Program-made: the position numbers and the translations under genes
Source: Phaeodactylum tricornutum CCAP 1055/1
Taxonomy: Eukaryota; Bacillariophyta; Bacillariophyceae; Surirellales; Neidiaceae
Reading direction: 5' to 3'
Assembly: GCF_000150955.2 (NCBI RefSeq)
Contig: NC_011679.1
Coordinates: 310,001-374,000 of the forward strand
Length of the DNA: 64,000 nt
In this document: positions 30,800-42,099 of the stretch, piece by piece
Position numbering within the stretch: the stretch's first letter is position 1
How the letters are laid out: the number at the start of each line of letters is the position of its first letter
Notes under the pieces: model-generated
The model's database searches: none
Told to the model about the DNA's origin: nothing
What the model saw: only the letters and a program-made list of their open reading frames with translations

Positions 30800-31972
30800 T
30801 CATACCCCTACCTGCTGAAAATACCTCCACAGTACACTAAAGACAGCGCCTTGAATCATATTAGTCAGTAACCGTGTTTGCAACCCTCGTCCAAACAGTC
30901 CGACGACTCCATCCTGCTCCAGAATCATTGCAACAACCTCGGGATAGGTAATTTCTTTCTTAGAATCACTCCCTTCGCCGACCTGAGCCGTTTGTTTCGT
31001 TGTTTTGACAACCCGCAATGAGTTTGAGACACAGTCAGAGACGCACGAAGCCGAAAGCCCGAGCAACGCGGATCGAGCGAGGGATAACAGTAGATCGGCC
31101 TCCGACGATACCGCTGGAAGCTGATCGTTTAAGTAGTTGTAGGTGAGGAACCACGGAAAGTGACCAGCCGCTGTCGCCGCTGCTTGGGCCAAGGCTCCCC
31201 GATAAAGTGGTGAGGGCCCCGATTCGAGAACGCTGTCCCATAAACGTTTGAGCCCCCCGCTTCCCTCGACCTGCATGACCGTTTTGGACGCATCCACCGG
31301 CATGAGAACAATTCGCCACAGACCAGCCGCAACACTACCGCATGCCGTCTTTAACGGCAGCGGCAAGTCCTGGGTAGCGGGAAGCGTTTCCAGTAGAACC
31401 AGAATACCTACGTTGGCAGCCGTATCTCCAAATCGTGTCAGCGGGCCCTGCACTAATGCAAACGGTAGGCCTTGGTACAGTCGTCCGATACCGCCTTCGG
31501 CCCATAAGGTATTGAGCGAAGACTGTAGATTGCCCCCATACCGATACTGATAATTCATACTCGTTCGAAGCCACATAAGCGAGCAAACTTGAACGACTGC
31601 GGCGGCGGCTCCTGCCTTACCTCCGCCCAATGCCTTCTTCGAGGCCTTTTGAAAAATACCCTGCCAGTCGACCGTTTCGGTCGCGCCGGCTGAAATCAGG
31701 TTGGCGGGAACATGTATAGTCTCTTCATCCACTGCATTGGCGATATTGGATCCTGCAAGGACAATTCCGGTCGAAACCGCAGTCCCCAGAAAAAAACGGC
31801 GGGAAACATCTTTTGTTGTAAGGTCTTGATCTCCGCTGTGGGATACATCGTCCGTCGATGGACGCTTCCACGCTGCCATCGTCGGCTTCTCGGCTGACTG
31901 TGGTGTGAATGATAGTGCAGTGTGAACAACCAAAACCAGGATGCTGAGCTGCATACCGAAGGAAGTCCTCAT
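30800..31972 (-). CDS. Mitochondrial-carrier-family protein with plastid and twin-arginine signals
   Basis: One exon, 390 aa, ATG at 31972. Residues 1-21 form a signal peptide and LSFTPQ an ASAFAP-like plastid site. Residues ~56-80 look like a Tat signal (SRRFFLGTAVSTGIVLAG, ending ANA). The rest (~105-390) has three carrier repeats. Repeat 2 keeps the PVDASKTVMQVEG signature; repeat 1 (LWAEGGIGRLYQGLPFALVQ) and repeat 3 (LFGRGLQTRLLTNMIQGAVF) keep the second half-motifs, but their Px[DE]xx[KR] boxes are degenerate. Carriers normally exchange metabolites across the mitochondrial or plastid envelope. Substrate is unknown. The stop is 51 bp from the convergent OPR-like stop. Confidence 0.82.
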   Translation of the reverse strand: MRTSFGMQLSILVLVVHTALSFTPQSAEKPTMAAWKRPSTDDVSHSGDQDLTTKDVSRRFFLGTAVSTGIVLAGSNIANAVDEETIHVPANLISAGATETVDWQGIFQKASKKALGGGKAGAAAAVVQVCSLMWLRTSMNYQYRYGGNLQSSLNTLWAEGGIGRLYQGLPFALVQGPLTRFGDTAANVGILVLLETLPATQDLPLPLKTACGSVAAGLWRIVLMPVDASKTVMQVEGSGGLKRLWDSVLESGPSPLYRGALAQAAATAAGHFPWFLTYNYLNDQLPAVSSEADLLLSLARSALLGLSASCVSDCVSNSLRVVKTTKQTAQVGEGSDSKKEITYPEVVAMILEQDGVVGLFGRGLQTRLLTNMIQGAVFSVLWRYFQQVGV

Positions 31973-32381
31973 GGTGTGAACGCGTCGGTCCGGGAGGAAG
32001 TGATACGCAACGAGCCGTGAGAGAAACCGAAGGAATGATTCACTGTCATGTCAGTGGCTTGATGGCTCAGAATCCTGAATCACGGGCGCCAAAATACGCT
32101 AACTGTAACTACATGCGCGTCAGTATGAAAGTATAAAACAATGCCATTGCAACAGAAAATTATCGTCCTAAGGTAAGCCATTTTATTCTTGAATATGCAA
32201 AAGTCAGGACATGGTACGACGTAGTAGGTTAAAAATAGATGGCCCTGTGTTCTACAAAGTAAACTCGAACCGTTCTGTAAGTGTAGGGGTTGGTTACAGT
32301 CAAAGTGTCATTTGGAATGCAAGCGTGATAGAGAAGTTGGAGCCCCAAAGGGTTGTAACTCAAAAGGGGATCAAGTAATTG
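31973..32381. other. Intergenic region, 0.4 kb
   Basis: Holds the carrier promoter and the 3' region of the Cys-rich gene. Nothing else was recognised. Confidence 0.45.
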
Positions 32382-33017
32382 TTACCCCTCCTTGAGAATA
32401 TAGTTGGGCTGGTCCAACGGTATTCCCTTGCATCTGATCACATTGTGCGTTGTTTCAATGGGTGTTAATCCTCCCACACAATCTTCGGGACATGCCGAAT
32501 GCTTGCCACCGCAGTGGCAAGAGTACTCGTCGACATCTTCGTGAAGTTTGCACGTCAAGTGCATGTTGACAAAGTCGTCGCACCACGAGGAGACGACTGC
32601 ATTATTTTCACAACGATTTAAAGCATGGTTCTCTTTCAAGACATAATTGGGTTCGTCTGGTGGGATGCCTTGGCATCGGATCCCATAGTGCGTCTTAGCG
32701 GAAGGCGTGAAACCGCTAATACACTCGTCCGGGCAAGAGGACGCATCTCCCAAGCAAGCACAGCCATACTCATCAAAGTCAGGCAAAATTCCACAAGCAA
32801 GACTGGGAGTGTGCTCGGTGTTACACCACGCGGCAACTTTTCCGTTTTCAGCGCAAGATCGTCGATGTCCGCGACCGCCAAAAACGTCCGGAATTTCCAC
32901 TTGCCGGGGGAGTTCCTTTGCCAAGATTTCGTCAAATTCTCCCGTAATCTCAGCGGTTGACAAGGATATTGCGAGAAGAACGATGACAGTGGTGAACGAA
33001 CTTGAAAAGATCTTCAT
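32382..33017 (-). CDS. Secreted protein with two 8-cysteine repeats
   Basis: One exon, 211 aa from the ATG at 33017, chosen because it gives a clean signal peptide (SSFTTVIVLLAISLSTAE). After it come two tandem units of ~75 residues, each with eight Cys in the same order. Matching landmarks are VAAWC and VSSWC; DFDEYGCAC and DVDEYSCHC; SSCPDECISGFTP and SACPEDCVGGLTP; and IRCQGIPPDEPNYVLKE and IRCKGIPLDQPNYILKE. There is no membrane segment. I do not know the family; four disulfides per unit in an extracellular or cell-wall protein are inferred. The units arose by internal duplication. Confidence 0.8.
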   Translation of the reverse strand: MKIFSSSFTTVIVLLAISLSTAEITGEFDEILAKELPRQVEIPDVFGGRGHRRSCAENGKVAAWCNTEHTPSLACGILPDFDEYGCACLGDASSCPDECISGFTPSAKTHYGIRCQGIPPDEPNYVLKENHALNRCENNAVVSSWCDDFVNMHLTCKLHEDVDEYSCHCGGKHSACPEDCVGGLTPIETTHNVIRCKGIPLDQPNYILKEG

Positions 33018-33380
33018 CGTGGCGGAACAGTTTGAGAGTATAGAAAAGTGTGATCTGATTTCAGAGTTCTCTTTTGTTGACAGTGAAATCAAGCTGAATC
33101 GTATTTCTTATTTAATGTGGTCTTTTGTCGCTTGCGACTTCAACTTTGTGTCTTGCACTATCGTTTACAGTTAGCGTAAGAATGAATCGCATTTTGACCC
33201 CCCGCTCCAATATATACTCCTGTCGAGTGAGATGTATGTTGTAAGCGGATAGAAACGAAGTGCCAATTCGATCGACGTCGCTTTGACTGTGAAAAAGGAA
33301 GACGGATGGCCTCAGCCAGACTTTGCTTTCGTAAAGGTACTTCGAAGTAGTAAACTTTTCTCACAGTCAAATACTTTCTG
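33018..33380. promoter_or_regulatory. Divergent promoter gap
   Basis: 363 bp between the starts of the Cys-rich gene and the DEK_C gene. No individual element is claimed. Confidence 0.4.
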
Positions 33381-36169
33381 ATGGGAACGAGCGAAGAAAA
33401 GGACGTGAGGCCGGGCTTTAGCTTGTCACGTCGGGCCGTGCCCGCAGCCAAGTCGATGATGAATATGTCAAAATCACATTGTGGCATCGCCTCTGGTTCG
33501 CGCAAACGTCAACGATCCAGGGCAATGCTGGAACTTCCCTTGCCCTCCTTTTCTTATGATTCTGAACTTCTTCGTCTCGAAAAGGAGTTTCTCGGAGAGC
33601 CGGATGATAAGCGCTCTCGTGGGCTCCCTCAGAGAAACGAAGTGAGAAAAGACTCTCAGATCAAATCAATCGAGGTCATTCCTAAGCCTAAATACGGAGA
33701 CACGATCGACGACAGCAGTGGCGACGAAAATGACGACGTCTTCGCCACCCCGGCTTTCAAGCAAACTACGAAAGCCGAACAGGCAAAAGAAATGAGACAT
33801 TCTGAACAAATGGATTCGTCAGCAAAGACGGAAATACAGCAAAGTTCAAAATGCATTCTCCCTGCAAAACATTCCAGTCACCTACCACCAAAGAGTTTCC
33901 CGTTTTCTGATCCGATAAAGGAAAAACGAAATGAACAAAGTGGGGATTTAAGATCAATTATTAACGCCATTGATCAGTGCTATCGCAAGGCAAACCTGAG
34001 TTCCGTAACGCTGAAACAGATTTTGAACGATGTTGAAGATATGCTATCCGTTTCCCTGACAACTGCTCAAAGAACTCTGTGTAAAACGCGCATTGTGGAA
34101 TTGATACAAAGGAGCTCTCCTTTCCAAAAGGAAAGTGCCTCGTCACCGCAGCAAAGTAAGCCTTCTTTGCCAACAGATGATCATATACAAACTGCCGTTG
34201 AAGATATCTTTGCTCATTCGGACTTGACTTGCACGCTCAAAGATGTGATTGCTGCTGTAGAGACACGAATTGGAATGGCTCTCCCAAAAGCTGCTCGTAA
34301 GCGGGTAAAAGACCGAGTTGTTGAGCTAGTCCATCAATTCCAGGTGAAAAATCAAGATATTCAAAAGCACATGACATGTTTCTCCAATGAGTCTGTAGAT
34401 TCGAAAATTGGTGAAACAGCTATATCTACCCTCGTGTCCAGGCAAGCTCGACAGTCTGTATCCGAACCACCCGAGAACAATTCTGCATCGATAGAGCCTG
34501 TAGAAGCAGGCCAAAAAGTCGACAAAGAAGATATCCTGCAAAGAGTATTTAGATCCATTAATCACAGACCAGAAGAAATTATCATCGGGTGCACCTTGGC
34601 ATGAAACTAAACAATGTCTAGAGATAAAACTGCCCTCAAAGCACGAAACAAGCGACACAAAAGTGAACGATGTAATGGAAGAAAACAAACCGGAGGTCCT
34701 TACAGGATCCAAGAGAGAGCCGGGCAAACTTAGGATGAATAAGGCTGATTCAGACACGGCTGCGGCGCTTTGGTCAGACGATATTCCTCCGAAGCAAAAG
34801 GGAGCTAGGGGAAGAAAGCGGGTCCGTGAGTCTTGTAACTTGTGTTCAAAGTGCTCCTGTTCAACTTCTGAGAACGATGTTGCAAAGAGTACCCTGGACT
34901 TATCCCAGTCGGGTCCATCAATTGAACGGGCTTTGATTCGAAGGCTTCAGAAGCTTGAGCAAATGACTGAAAAATACGCAGATCAAGAGGATGGTGTTCG
35001 GCGTCGATTAAAGAAACATCGTCGAGAGATGTGGAAAACTCGGCAAGCGCTGATTGATTTTGGGGAAAATCGACCTCGGTTTCTCCCGGATGTGCAAGAG
35101 ATTGAATCTAGATTTGGGCAGACTTCGGGTGGTCTTCGACTAACTGAGATGGAAGTTGATAGAGCCAGGTCGAACATGTTTAGCTTCGCACCTACGTTTC
35201 AACCAACCTTGACGCAGCTCATGGGCAGCACTACAAAGGATGAGGTTGCAACGAAAATGTTTTCTCCTCACGGACTACTTGAAAGCATCGTTGAAGTGGA
35301 CATTGAGTCTCCAACCGCGAACGAGACGCACAGTGCTGAACATTTCTGTAGCATGGGTAGTGACTCTTCTTTGCAGGACACTACGGGGTCAGCAGTTGGC
35401 GACCGTCGAGCGCCTTTTGTGGCTTCATCTCCAACGGCTGGAGCTCATCGTGTAGACTGGGAATGTAGGCGAGATGATAGGAATGCTGCCAGTCCGCGAA
35501 GTGTGGGTATGAGTCTTTGGGGCAAAATGCTCCGCGGAAATTTCCGTTGTACTTGGGACCGGCTTTTCGACGAACCCTGCGAAACAGAAAACGTTGCCAT
35601 AGAAAGCCTCCTCAATTATTTAGAGGATTACTCAACATTGGACGCCACAGAAGATAGTCGGGGGCACAGAATCGCCAGCTGTGGATCGTTCGATGCTAAG
35701 TCAGAGAGGCCAAATGTTGGCTGACGAGGTCATAGACCGAATCGAGCGCGACAAATGCATGGTCAAGATTTTGGAGGAAGCATGTCCCAGATGGAAAGAA
35801 AATGTCGCCTATGTCATGTTCCAGAACGAAGTTGAAGATGTTCGAAGAGCTATGGAGCAAGTTCAAGAATCCAAGAACAAACTTTTACGTGTAAAGCATG
35901 AGCTACTACACGCCGTGAGTAAAAAAGAAACCGTTCTTTCGGTTTTTGAGGATTGCTTGACTCAGTCGCTAAGGCGCTTTGAAGAAACGGAAGCTGTGCA
36001 GGAAGGCTTTCTTTTGTCGCAGTCATCAGAAAGTCGAAGGCAACGATCTGTTCTCAGTGAACAAATTATTCTCAACGAACGCCGGATGAGTGTAGAAGGG
36101 GAAGTCATGACGCTGATGCCTTCACATTCTCAGACACAAGTCTGCAGTGGTGAATCTCAAGTTCCCTAA
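33381..36169 (+). CDS. Nuclear DEK_C-domain, coiled-coil protein (three-exon model)
   Basis: Three frames in series (33381-34604, 34663-35724, 35681-36169) fit one gene. A phase-consistent model is exons 33381-34544, 34624-35656 and 35709-36169, with introns of 79 and 52 nt (GTATTT and GTCGGG donors), giving 885 aa. An alternative first intron is 34589-34652. Exon 1 has two helical DEK_C-like units (VTLKQILNDVEDMLSVSL and CTLKDVIAAVETRIGMALPK), a fold that binds structured DNA. Exon 2 begins with GRKRVRESCNLCSKCSC, a Cys cluster, then a charged helix (KYADQEDGVRRRLKKHRREM). Exon 3 is coiled coil. A chromatin role is inferred; the second junction is the weakest, so two overlapping genes remain possible. 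Confidence 0.6.
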
Positions 36170-36269
36170 GCCCACTGGCTGAAGCGCCGAAATTGTCGAA
36201 TTAGGACAGCTGTTTGTCGCCAGTGAGGGCTCTCTGTTTAGTATCACTATTCCGTGTTAAATGTGGAAT

Positions 36270-37433
36270 TTACTTGTTGGCCATCGCTCGTTGGTGCAGC
36301 AAGATTAAATTTTGCTCAAGTGCCGCCACGGTGACTTTGCCAATTTGTGGAATGAGGCGTATGTGTGGTGTGTGGATCACGGCTGCTTCGTCGACGTTGG
36401 CATACTCGGAAATATTGACGACCGTAGTTTCAGGAAGGATCATATCACAAGGCAAACAATAGTCTTCGGACGGCACACCAGTCACTACGATTGCCGATTG
36501 TCGTAGGCATTCGTTCAATGTCAAATCATTGCGAAGTCTCATTCGACCACCGTCCATGAATTCGAGAATAGAAGAATCATCCACAGAGTAGACAGAAGCT
36601 CCTTCTAAAGCCAAGAGTGCTGCAAGAGGTCGACCTAATATTTCAGAGCGATTCACGATAGTCACACGGAAGCCCGCCCACCGTTTATGCTGCGCTTCGG
36701 CCACCGAAGATTCCAATGGATGATAGGTTTGCAGTATTTTCATAACCGCGAGCGCCGTGCACGGAATATAAACCTCGCGTTCCATTCGATTCCTTCCTCG
36801 AGCTCTGAAAATCCAGCGCGCGTTGTAGTTGTGTCCTAATCCCTCGACGTCCTTTAAAGGGCTAACCACATCGCGTAACCAATCATCGTCTGACTTGTAG
36901 TACACTCCTGAGGAGCGATTGAGATACGGCCCTTTCCGTCTGCCATACATTGGGCTATTCTTTTTAAAGATAGGATAAAAGACCAAAATTCCATGCACGT
37001 CGCTTCTTCCATTCATTTCCCGAATCACCTTGGAGACATCCGACGGTTTTTCTCCTATGCATTCGTAAAGAGTGAAATCGATCCCGTCGGATTCGAGCGT
37101 TTCAGCAATCCGCTCGGCATATACTTCCGAGTCGGACCGGTGTGGACCGTTTCGTGCCAAGACGCCTGCAAGATGCACGCGCTCTGGAGCCACTCTAGCG
37201 GTGTAAGCACGGACTTGCTCCCGCATACTCTGGGCGAGATCGGAAACGTCAACTACACATGAGCCATTCTCGTACGACATCGAATTATCGGGAGGTGCTT
37301 CGGCTTGCTTGTCCATGGAAACTCCCGACAAATAACGTTTTAGCAGCACTATACTGTTTCTGTGGAATTTATGGTATGTAGGTGATAGTGTTCGAACATG
37401 ATGCGAAGTTCGAACTCTGGATACGGTCGTCAT
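36270..37433 (-). CDS. Methylenetetrahydrofolate dehydrogenase, MTD1-like
   Basis: One exon, 387 aa, ATG at 37433. The first ~40 residues are rich in Arg, Ser and His without acids (RVRTSHHVRTLSPTYHKFHR), so mitochondrial import is likely. The catalytic half has HLAGVLARNGPHRSDSEVYA and DVHGILVFYPIFKKN; SPLKDVEGLGHNYNARW follows. The NAD-binding half has VTIVNRSEILGRPLAALLAL and VYSVDDSSI. These follow the yeast MTD1 type, an NAD-dependent monofunctional enzyme, rather than the bifunctional FolD type. It oxidises 5,10-methylene-THF to methenyl-THF in one-carbon metabolism. The DEK_C gene converges, 100 bp away. Confidence 0.88.
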   Translation of the reverse strand: MTTVSRVRTSHHVRTLSPTYHKFHRNSIVLLKRYLSGVSMDKQAEAPPDNSMSYENGSCVVDVSDLAQSMREQVRAYTARVAPERVHLAGVLARNGPHRSDSEVYAERIAETLESDGIDFTLYECIGEKPSDVSKVIREMNGRSDVHGILVFYPIFKKNSPMYGRRKGPYLNRSSGVYYKSDDDWLRDVVSPLKDVEGLGHNYNARWIFRARGRNRMEREVYIPCTALAVMKILQTYHPLESSVAEAQHKRWAGFRVTIVNRSEILGRPLAALLALEGASVYSVDDSSILEFMDGGRMRLRNDLTLNECLRQSAIVVTGVPSEDYCLPCDMILPETTVVNISEYANVDEAAVIHTPHIRLIPQIGKVTVAALEQNLILLHQRAMANK

Positions 37434-37988
37434 CGCAAAATGCTATTTTGGTTGCTGTCATATTGGCTAATGCAATGTAAAAGTAAAAATGAATTTTGTG
37501 AAAAAGATGATTGACTGCGATGGCAGGCCATAAGGAATCTAGAATTTTGATTCATTTCCGTCCAGTTTTTCAGATTTGATCGTTCGACGCCAACTTTGCC
37601 TTTTTTTTTGACCCAACGTAAAATCACTGTCAGATGACTAAAATAGGCATGAATCTACTATCTATCTTACAGAAAGGAGTCAACTGATTAGTGTAGAATT
37701 AATTTCCAGTATCTCCGTCAGCTACCAAAGTCGTCTTCTCCCATACTGCGCGCGACGTTTGCACTAACGCTATGCGTACTCAGTCTCTAGCTAGACCACG
37801 CGAAAAGGGCGGCTCGAATTGGAGATGCATTCAACTTGAGTTTGCGCGAATGTACACCGTCGTCCCTCTAACCATTACGCAGTTGCGAAAATGACTCCCC
37901 AACTGTTGAACAATTTTGAGATGTTGAGCTTTGCGTAGACTTTGAACAGGTTGTCGCTGTCACGTCAGAGTCACCGAGCTCCTCACTG
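37434..37988. other. Intergenic region, 0.55 kb
   Basis: Between the MTD1-like start and the end of the fucosyltransferase-like gene. It has A/T-rich stretches and no recognised gene. Confidence 0.45.
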
Positions 37989-39939
37989 TTAATTTGACAC
38001 CATTTGACCAATTCCTTGGTCAATATTTCGCCAGCCGACGGGAAACTGACAGAAATCAATGTGGGTAAATGAGCATTGTGTCGTGTATATCTGTGCCAAT
38101 GATGCATGAGAATCTTACCTCACGAGCATACGTAGCTCCAGACACGGGCCAAAACTCTTTCATTCGGTTCTTGAAGAGACTTGGAGCATAGTAGTAGCTC
38201 TCAATAATACCATTTTCGAATCCCGGAAGTTTGTGTCGATCTGCGTGGTATCCTCGTATCCTGTTGATGTACCCAGTAAATGTAGAAAACCAACAACCAA
38301 AAAAGACTCGAGAACGACTGGCAACAAGCTGATCAATCTGATAACATGAACAATAACATGCGTGAGACACGATGTTTCCCCTTTCTGTTTAGCAATGAAA
38401 GTTGTATACACTCTTACCATTCCGAAAAGGTTGGGATTTACATTTTCCAGAAGATCCTTGAAATCGTCTAAAAACACTAAGTCGAAATGTGTCGCCATGT
38501 TGTTGAAGAAATCTTTATCCTTCTCATCAGTCGCAATGTAAACGGTCATGCCGTCAGGTATCTCATCCTTGGAAATATCGTACATGTCTTGAGCTGAAAC
38601 GCGAGTCTTTTTATATTGAAAGTCACCCCGACGAACGTGAAAGGCGTCAAAGATCCCGTACTTATTTTGAGAACTGCGTTTCATTGCACGTTTCCGGATG
38701 GCATGCACAATGCGAGCGGCAGCACACTGGATTTCATCCACATACCTGAGGTGGTCTCGAACAAATCGTTTCGTCCACAAATCTTGTTTCCAGTCTTCAA
38801 AGAAAAGAAAGGCGTAAAAGTGTACCAAAAGGCGCCCACCGATGTCATTTTTGCCAGGAAGGTGAAGCAATGGTGCTTGCTGCAATGTCTCGTTGTAAAT
38901 GCACAAAGATGCACGCTCCTTATTGTTTTCGTATAAGCGCTTAATCGACGAAGATCGCACCGAAGAGGGCGTGCCAATAAACTTGTCGGGAGCAGGAAAT
39001 CCCCCGCTTTTCATAACGTCGTCCCAGACTAGCTGCAAGCTGTTGCTGTTTTGCGCTTTTCGAGACGTCGGAAACGCCACCATACAGTCTTCTGGATTCC
39101 ATGATGGTATCACCGAAATGTTTTGTAGCCAAGGCTCCAAAACCGAAGTAACATCACGTTGCATGCCGTTCCAATCCGTACGATTATTGGGCGGGTAAGA
39201 TGTTTGTCCCGAGCCATCCTTTAGATTTCCAGCAATACCTTCACGCCTCAAGAATTCGTTCGTCGAAATAATATCCAATCCGTCCTGTTCCGAGGACAAC
39301 GTATCTAATGGGAAAAAGTCGGCAAAACTGAACGATTTCTTATGAGTCCCACTCTGCTTGTTGAGCAAATATATGTTTTGCTCGGGTGGCTATATGAATA
39401 GAAGGGGCGGGGCGTCAGAACTTATCGTCAATGTATGAACGCAGTCGTTGAAAGGTGGCACAGCAAGAACTTACCAGTACGAGAGTTCGTCCCGTAGCGT
39501 GCGCAATAGCAATGACAGTCTCCATTGACATTCGAACATTGTTGAATCCTCCTATATCGGGTTCAAACGTCAAATACCGCTGGGTTCCTGACTCAAGAAA
39601 GGGCGATTTGAATTTGCTGTCTTCGGGGATATCCTGCCAGTATACCATTTCATCGGTGGCTTCTTTGTCTAGTGGTCCACCGTAGGCATCGCAAGTTAAT
39701 TGCGCCATACGACGGTCAGCGGAAAGTATCGGTCGTCGGCGACCATGAGTTTCCATAAAACCGGGATGCTCGGATCGATCAACGCTTTGCAGCAGGGAAC
39801 CCTGAAAGAGCGTCACCACAATGTTGAGACCACAACATAACCAAACGACAAGCGTGATATTTGTCGGCGAAAATTTCGAGCGCTTGCGTCTCCCTTGATG
39901 TAGGGAAGTGCGATCCTGATCGGCAGCTTTTTTTGCCAT
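37989..39939 (-). CDS. GDP-fucose protein O-fucosyltransferase-like Golgi protein
   Basis: Four exons, 39939-39475, 39389-38418, 38337-38119 and 38045-37989, with introns of 85, 80 and 73 nt, all phase 0 and GT-AG, give 570 aa. The start is ATG 39939; upstream sequence lacks an in-frame ATG. The N-terminus is a type II anchor (ITLVVWLCCGLNIVVTLF). The catalytic part has GRTLVLPPEQNIYLLNKQ across the first junction, then FDAFHVRRGDFQYKKTRV, the HxRRGDF motif of O-fucosyltransferases, and VYIATDEKDKDFF. The last exon restores AREFPVGWRNID. These enzymes move fucose from GDP-fucose to Ser/Thr of secretory proteins. The donor is inferred from family. Confidence 0.87.
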
Positions 39940-40920
39940 GGCCAGGGATTTGTTCAGTGTTTCTGTTCGGTTGGCGTCATGGTCGTTTGCTCTTCGTCGA
40001 AAGGAGCTTCCGACGATCCCTCGAATTGGAAACGTCAAGAGACATGGTCATTGTGAAAATGACCTGATTTGGTCCAACTTTCGAGATGTCAAAAGGCATC
40101 CTGACTACGGTCAGACGCGGCCTGGTGATGCGACTCAATCTTCCCGCCACCTTCCAGAGCCGTGACCGGAGAACTTTCGAAACCGTTCGGTGTGAAGGCA
40201 GATGATGTCGATGTGTCACAGAAGGTCAGCCCCATCAGTACATACGAGCTAAGTCTTGGAAAGCGTTTCAACTGCTACGCGCACAAAACCATCGGCAGCG
40301 CAGGGTGAAGTCACGCTCTCGACTGCAAACGTTGACACGCAATGCATATAACACTTCGAGGTCACATCGAAATGTCGCACTCTAGCCGAATTCCGAAACA
40401 TTCCGACCAGCAGTTCTCGAGAACTTGCCAACGAGCCAATCATTGGTTTCCTTCCCTGATTGCACTGTGAACTTGGTGTCAACTGGCATTCGAGAAATGT
40501 CACGTCTTCAGTAGCGTTTTCGGAATGCTTCGCCAATGCTGTGATGGGCTGATGGGCGGATAGAAGAAGAATGTGATGTCCTCATTTCAATTTTCGGCAG
40601 CTTTCGGCAGTTATTCTCACAGTCAGTTTCACTTGGCACGAATACCATTCAATCGATCGGTACAGTGATAGATAGATAAATTCATAAGGTGAGCTTTCCC
40701 CGATCGTATTGTAGGAAAGTGCGTAATGATGTTCTGGAAAACGAGGGGAATAAACGGGATTGCTCGGGATACGGTGGGAAACTAACACGAGTCATTCGTA
40801 GAGATACGTGGCAGCGATTTTAATGATGGACACGCTGGGTTGGTTGTCGTGACTGCCCTTCAACATGTTACTGTACAAAATTACTCAAACGCATCCTCTT
40901 TGGAATTCCCATTGCAGAGT
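39940..40920. promoter_or_regulatory. Divergent promoter gap, ~1 kb
   Basis: Between the fucosyltransferase-like and methyltransferase genes. Several short frames occur, none with a recognised domain or a better start. A repeated CTTTCGGCAG pair is at ~40601-40620. No RNA gene was recognised. Confidence 0.45.
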
Positions 40921-42099
40921 ATGAAGCCTTTCGCCGCGTTTGTTCTCACTTTCTTGGCGCTTCCGTCGGTCGACGCGCTGGCACCGAATTCTTTCCCGAC
41001 CAAGAAGCATAACCCGTCATTGCTTAGGCCTCAAAAGCTCATTTCAGAAAAGACGGCGCCTCTTATCAAAGAAGCATGCGTTACAAGCATTGCTCACAAT
41101 CGACAAGCTGTTACACACAAGAAATGGGGTGTCGACAATGCCTTTGCCGACGAATACTGGTACGATAAACGTATTCACACGTTGGGCAACGTTGGCTTTT
41201 GGGGCGCTGTCCATGCCGCCTGCGCCCCCCTATCCACAAAGTTAATTGATGTTTTGGCATACGAAGGCGTCGATATTCGTCAAAAGGTATGAAAATTTTC
41301 GTGTAACCGTAGTTGGAGAGATCCTGACACTGAAATAATTACGACAATTTTTAAACCCATTTTTCGGTCGGCTTCTCCAGGTTTCGAACGAGTTAAAAGC
41401 CATTGTACGAAAAACAAAAGAGGCTCGGGTTCTTGACTTGTGCTGTGGAGTCGGTATCTCTACACGAGCCCTTCGAAACGCATTTCCCGAAGCAAAGACT
41501 GTAATGGGGATTGGTAAGCTCGGCACAGAGGCCAAAAGTGCTCGCATTGTTCCCAACCAAAATGCTAACGTCGCGTTATATCTTATGCAGATACGTCTTC
41601 GGAGATGGTCGAAATGGCAAAGTTTCTGACGCGCCACTTATCCTTTGTCAAGCCACTCTTTGGTCAATTGTCAGTCGATGTTTCCGTTGGCTACACTGTT
41701 TTGAAGGAACAAGGGAAAAAGATCAAAAAGGCGGCGAATGAGGCCGCAGAATTCGTCAAGGCGAACGCGGAAGATACCAAGTTTCCGGACCAGTCCTTCG
41801 ATCTTGTCACGGTAATGTATGCGTTTCACGAAGCCCCCAAGCTTGGCCGCGAAAAGATCCTCAAGGAAGCGCGTCGATTGCTTCAGCCTGGTGGCACGCT
41901 TGCTGTCATTGACATCAGCACCGATTATAAACCGTCAAGTACTATGCTGAAAGGCGAACCCTACGTTTTAGAGTATCAGAAAAACATTCATCATCAGCTG
42001 GAGTCGCTGAAAGGCTTCCTTCGTCCCGAGTATAAGACACTCGTCCCAGGTCATGTTGGCATGTGGATTTTGAGGCGGTCTCCAAACGCTGTGGCTTAG
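40921..42099 (+). CDS. Plastid UbiE/COQ5-like class I methyltransferase
   Basis: Exons 40921-41286, 41381-41513 and 41591-42099, with introns of 94 and 77 nt (GTATGA...TCTCCAG and GTAAGC...TATGCAG), give 335 aa. A signal peptide (MKPFAAFVLTFLALPSVDA) is followed by LAPNSF, consistent with plastid import with Leu at +1. Motif I is VLDLCCGVGISTRALRNAF; across the second junction comes VMGIDTSSEMVEMAKFL; motif II region is FDLVTVMYAFHEAP, then LQPGGTLAVIDIST. It uses S-adenosylmethionine; the substrate is unknown, perhaps a lipid, quinone or pigment. The 94-aa N-terminal part before the fold has no known domain. Confidence 0.85.
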
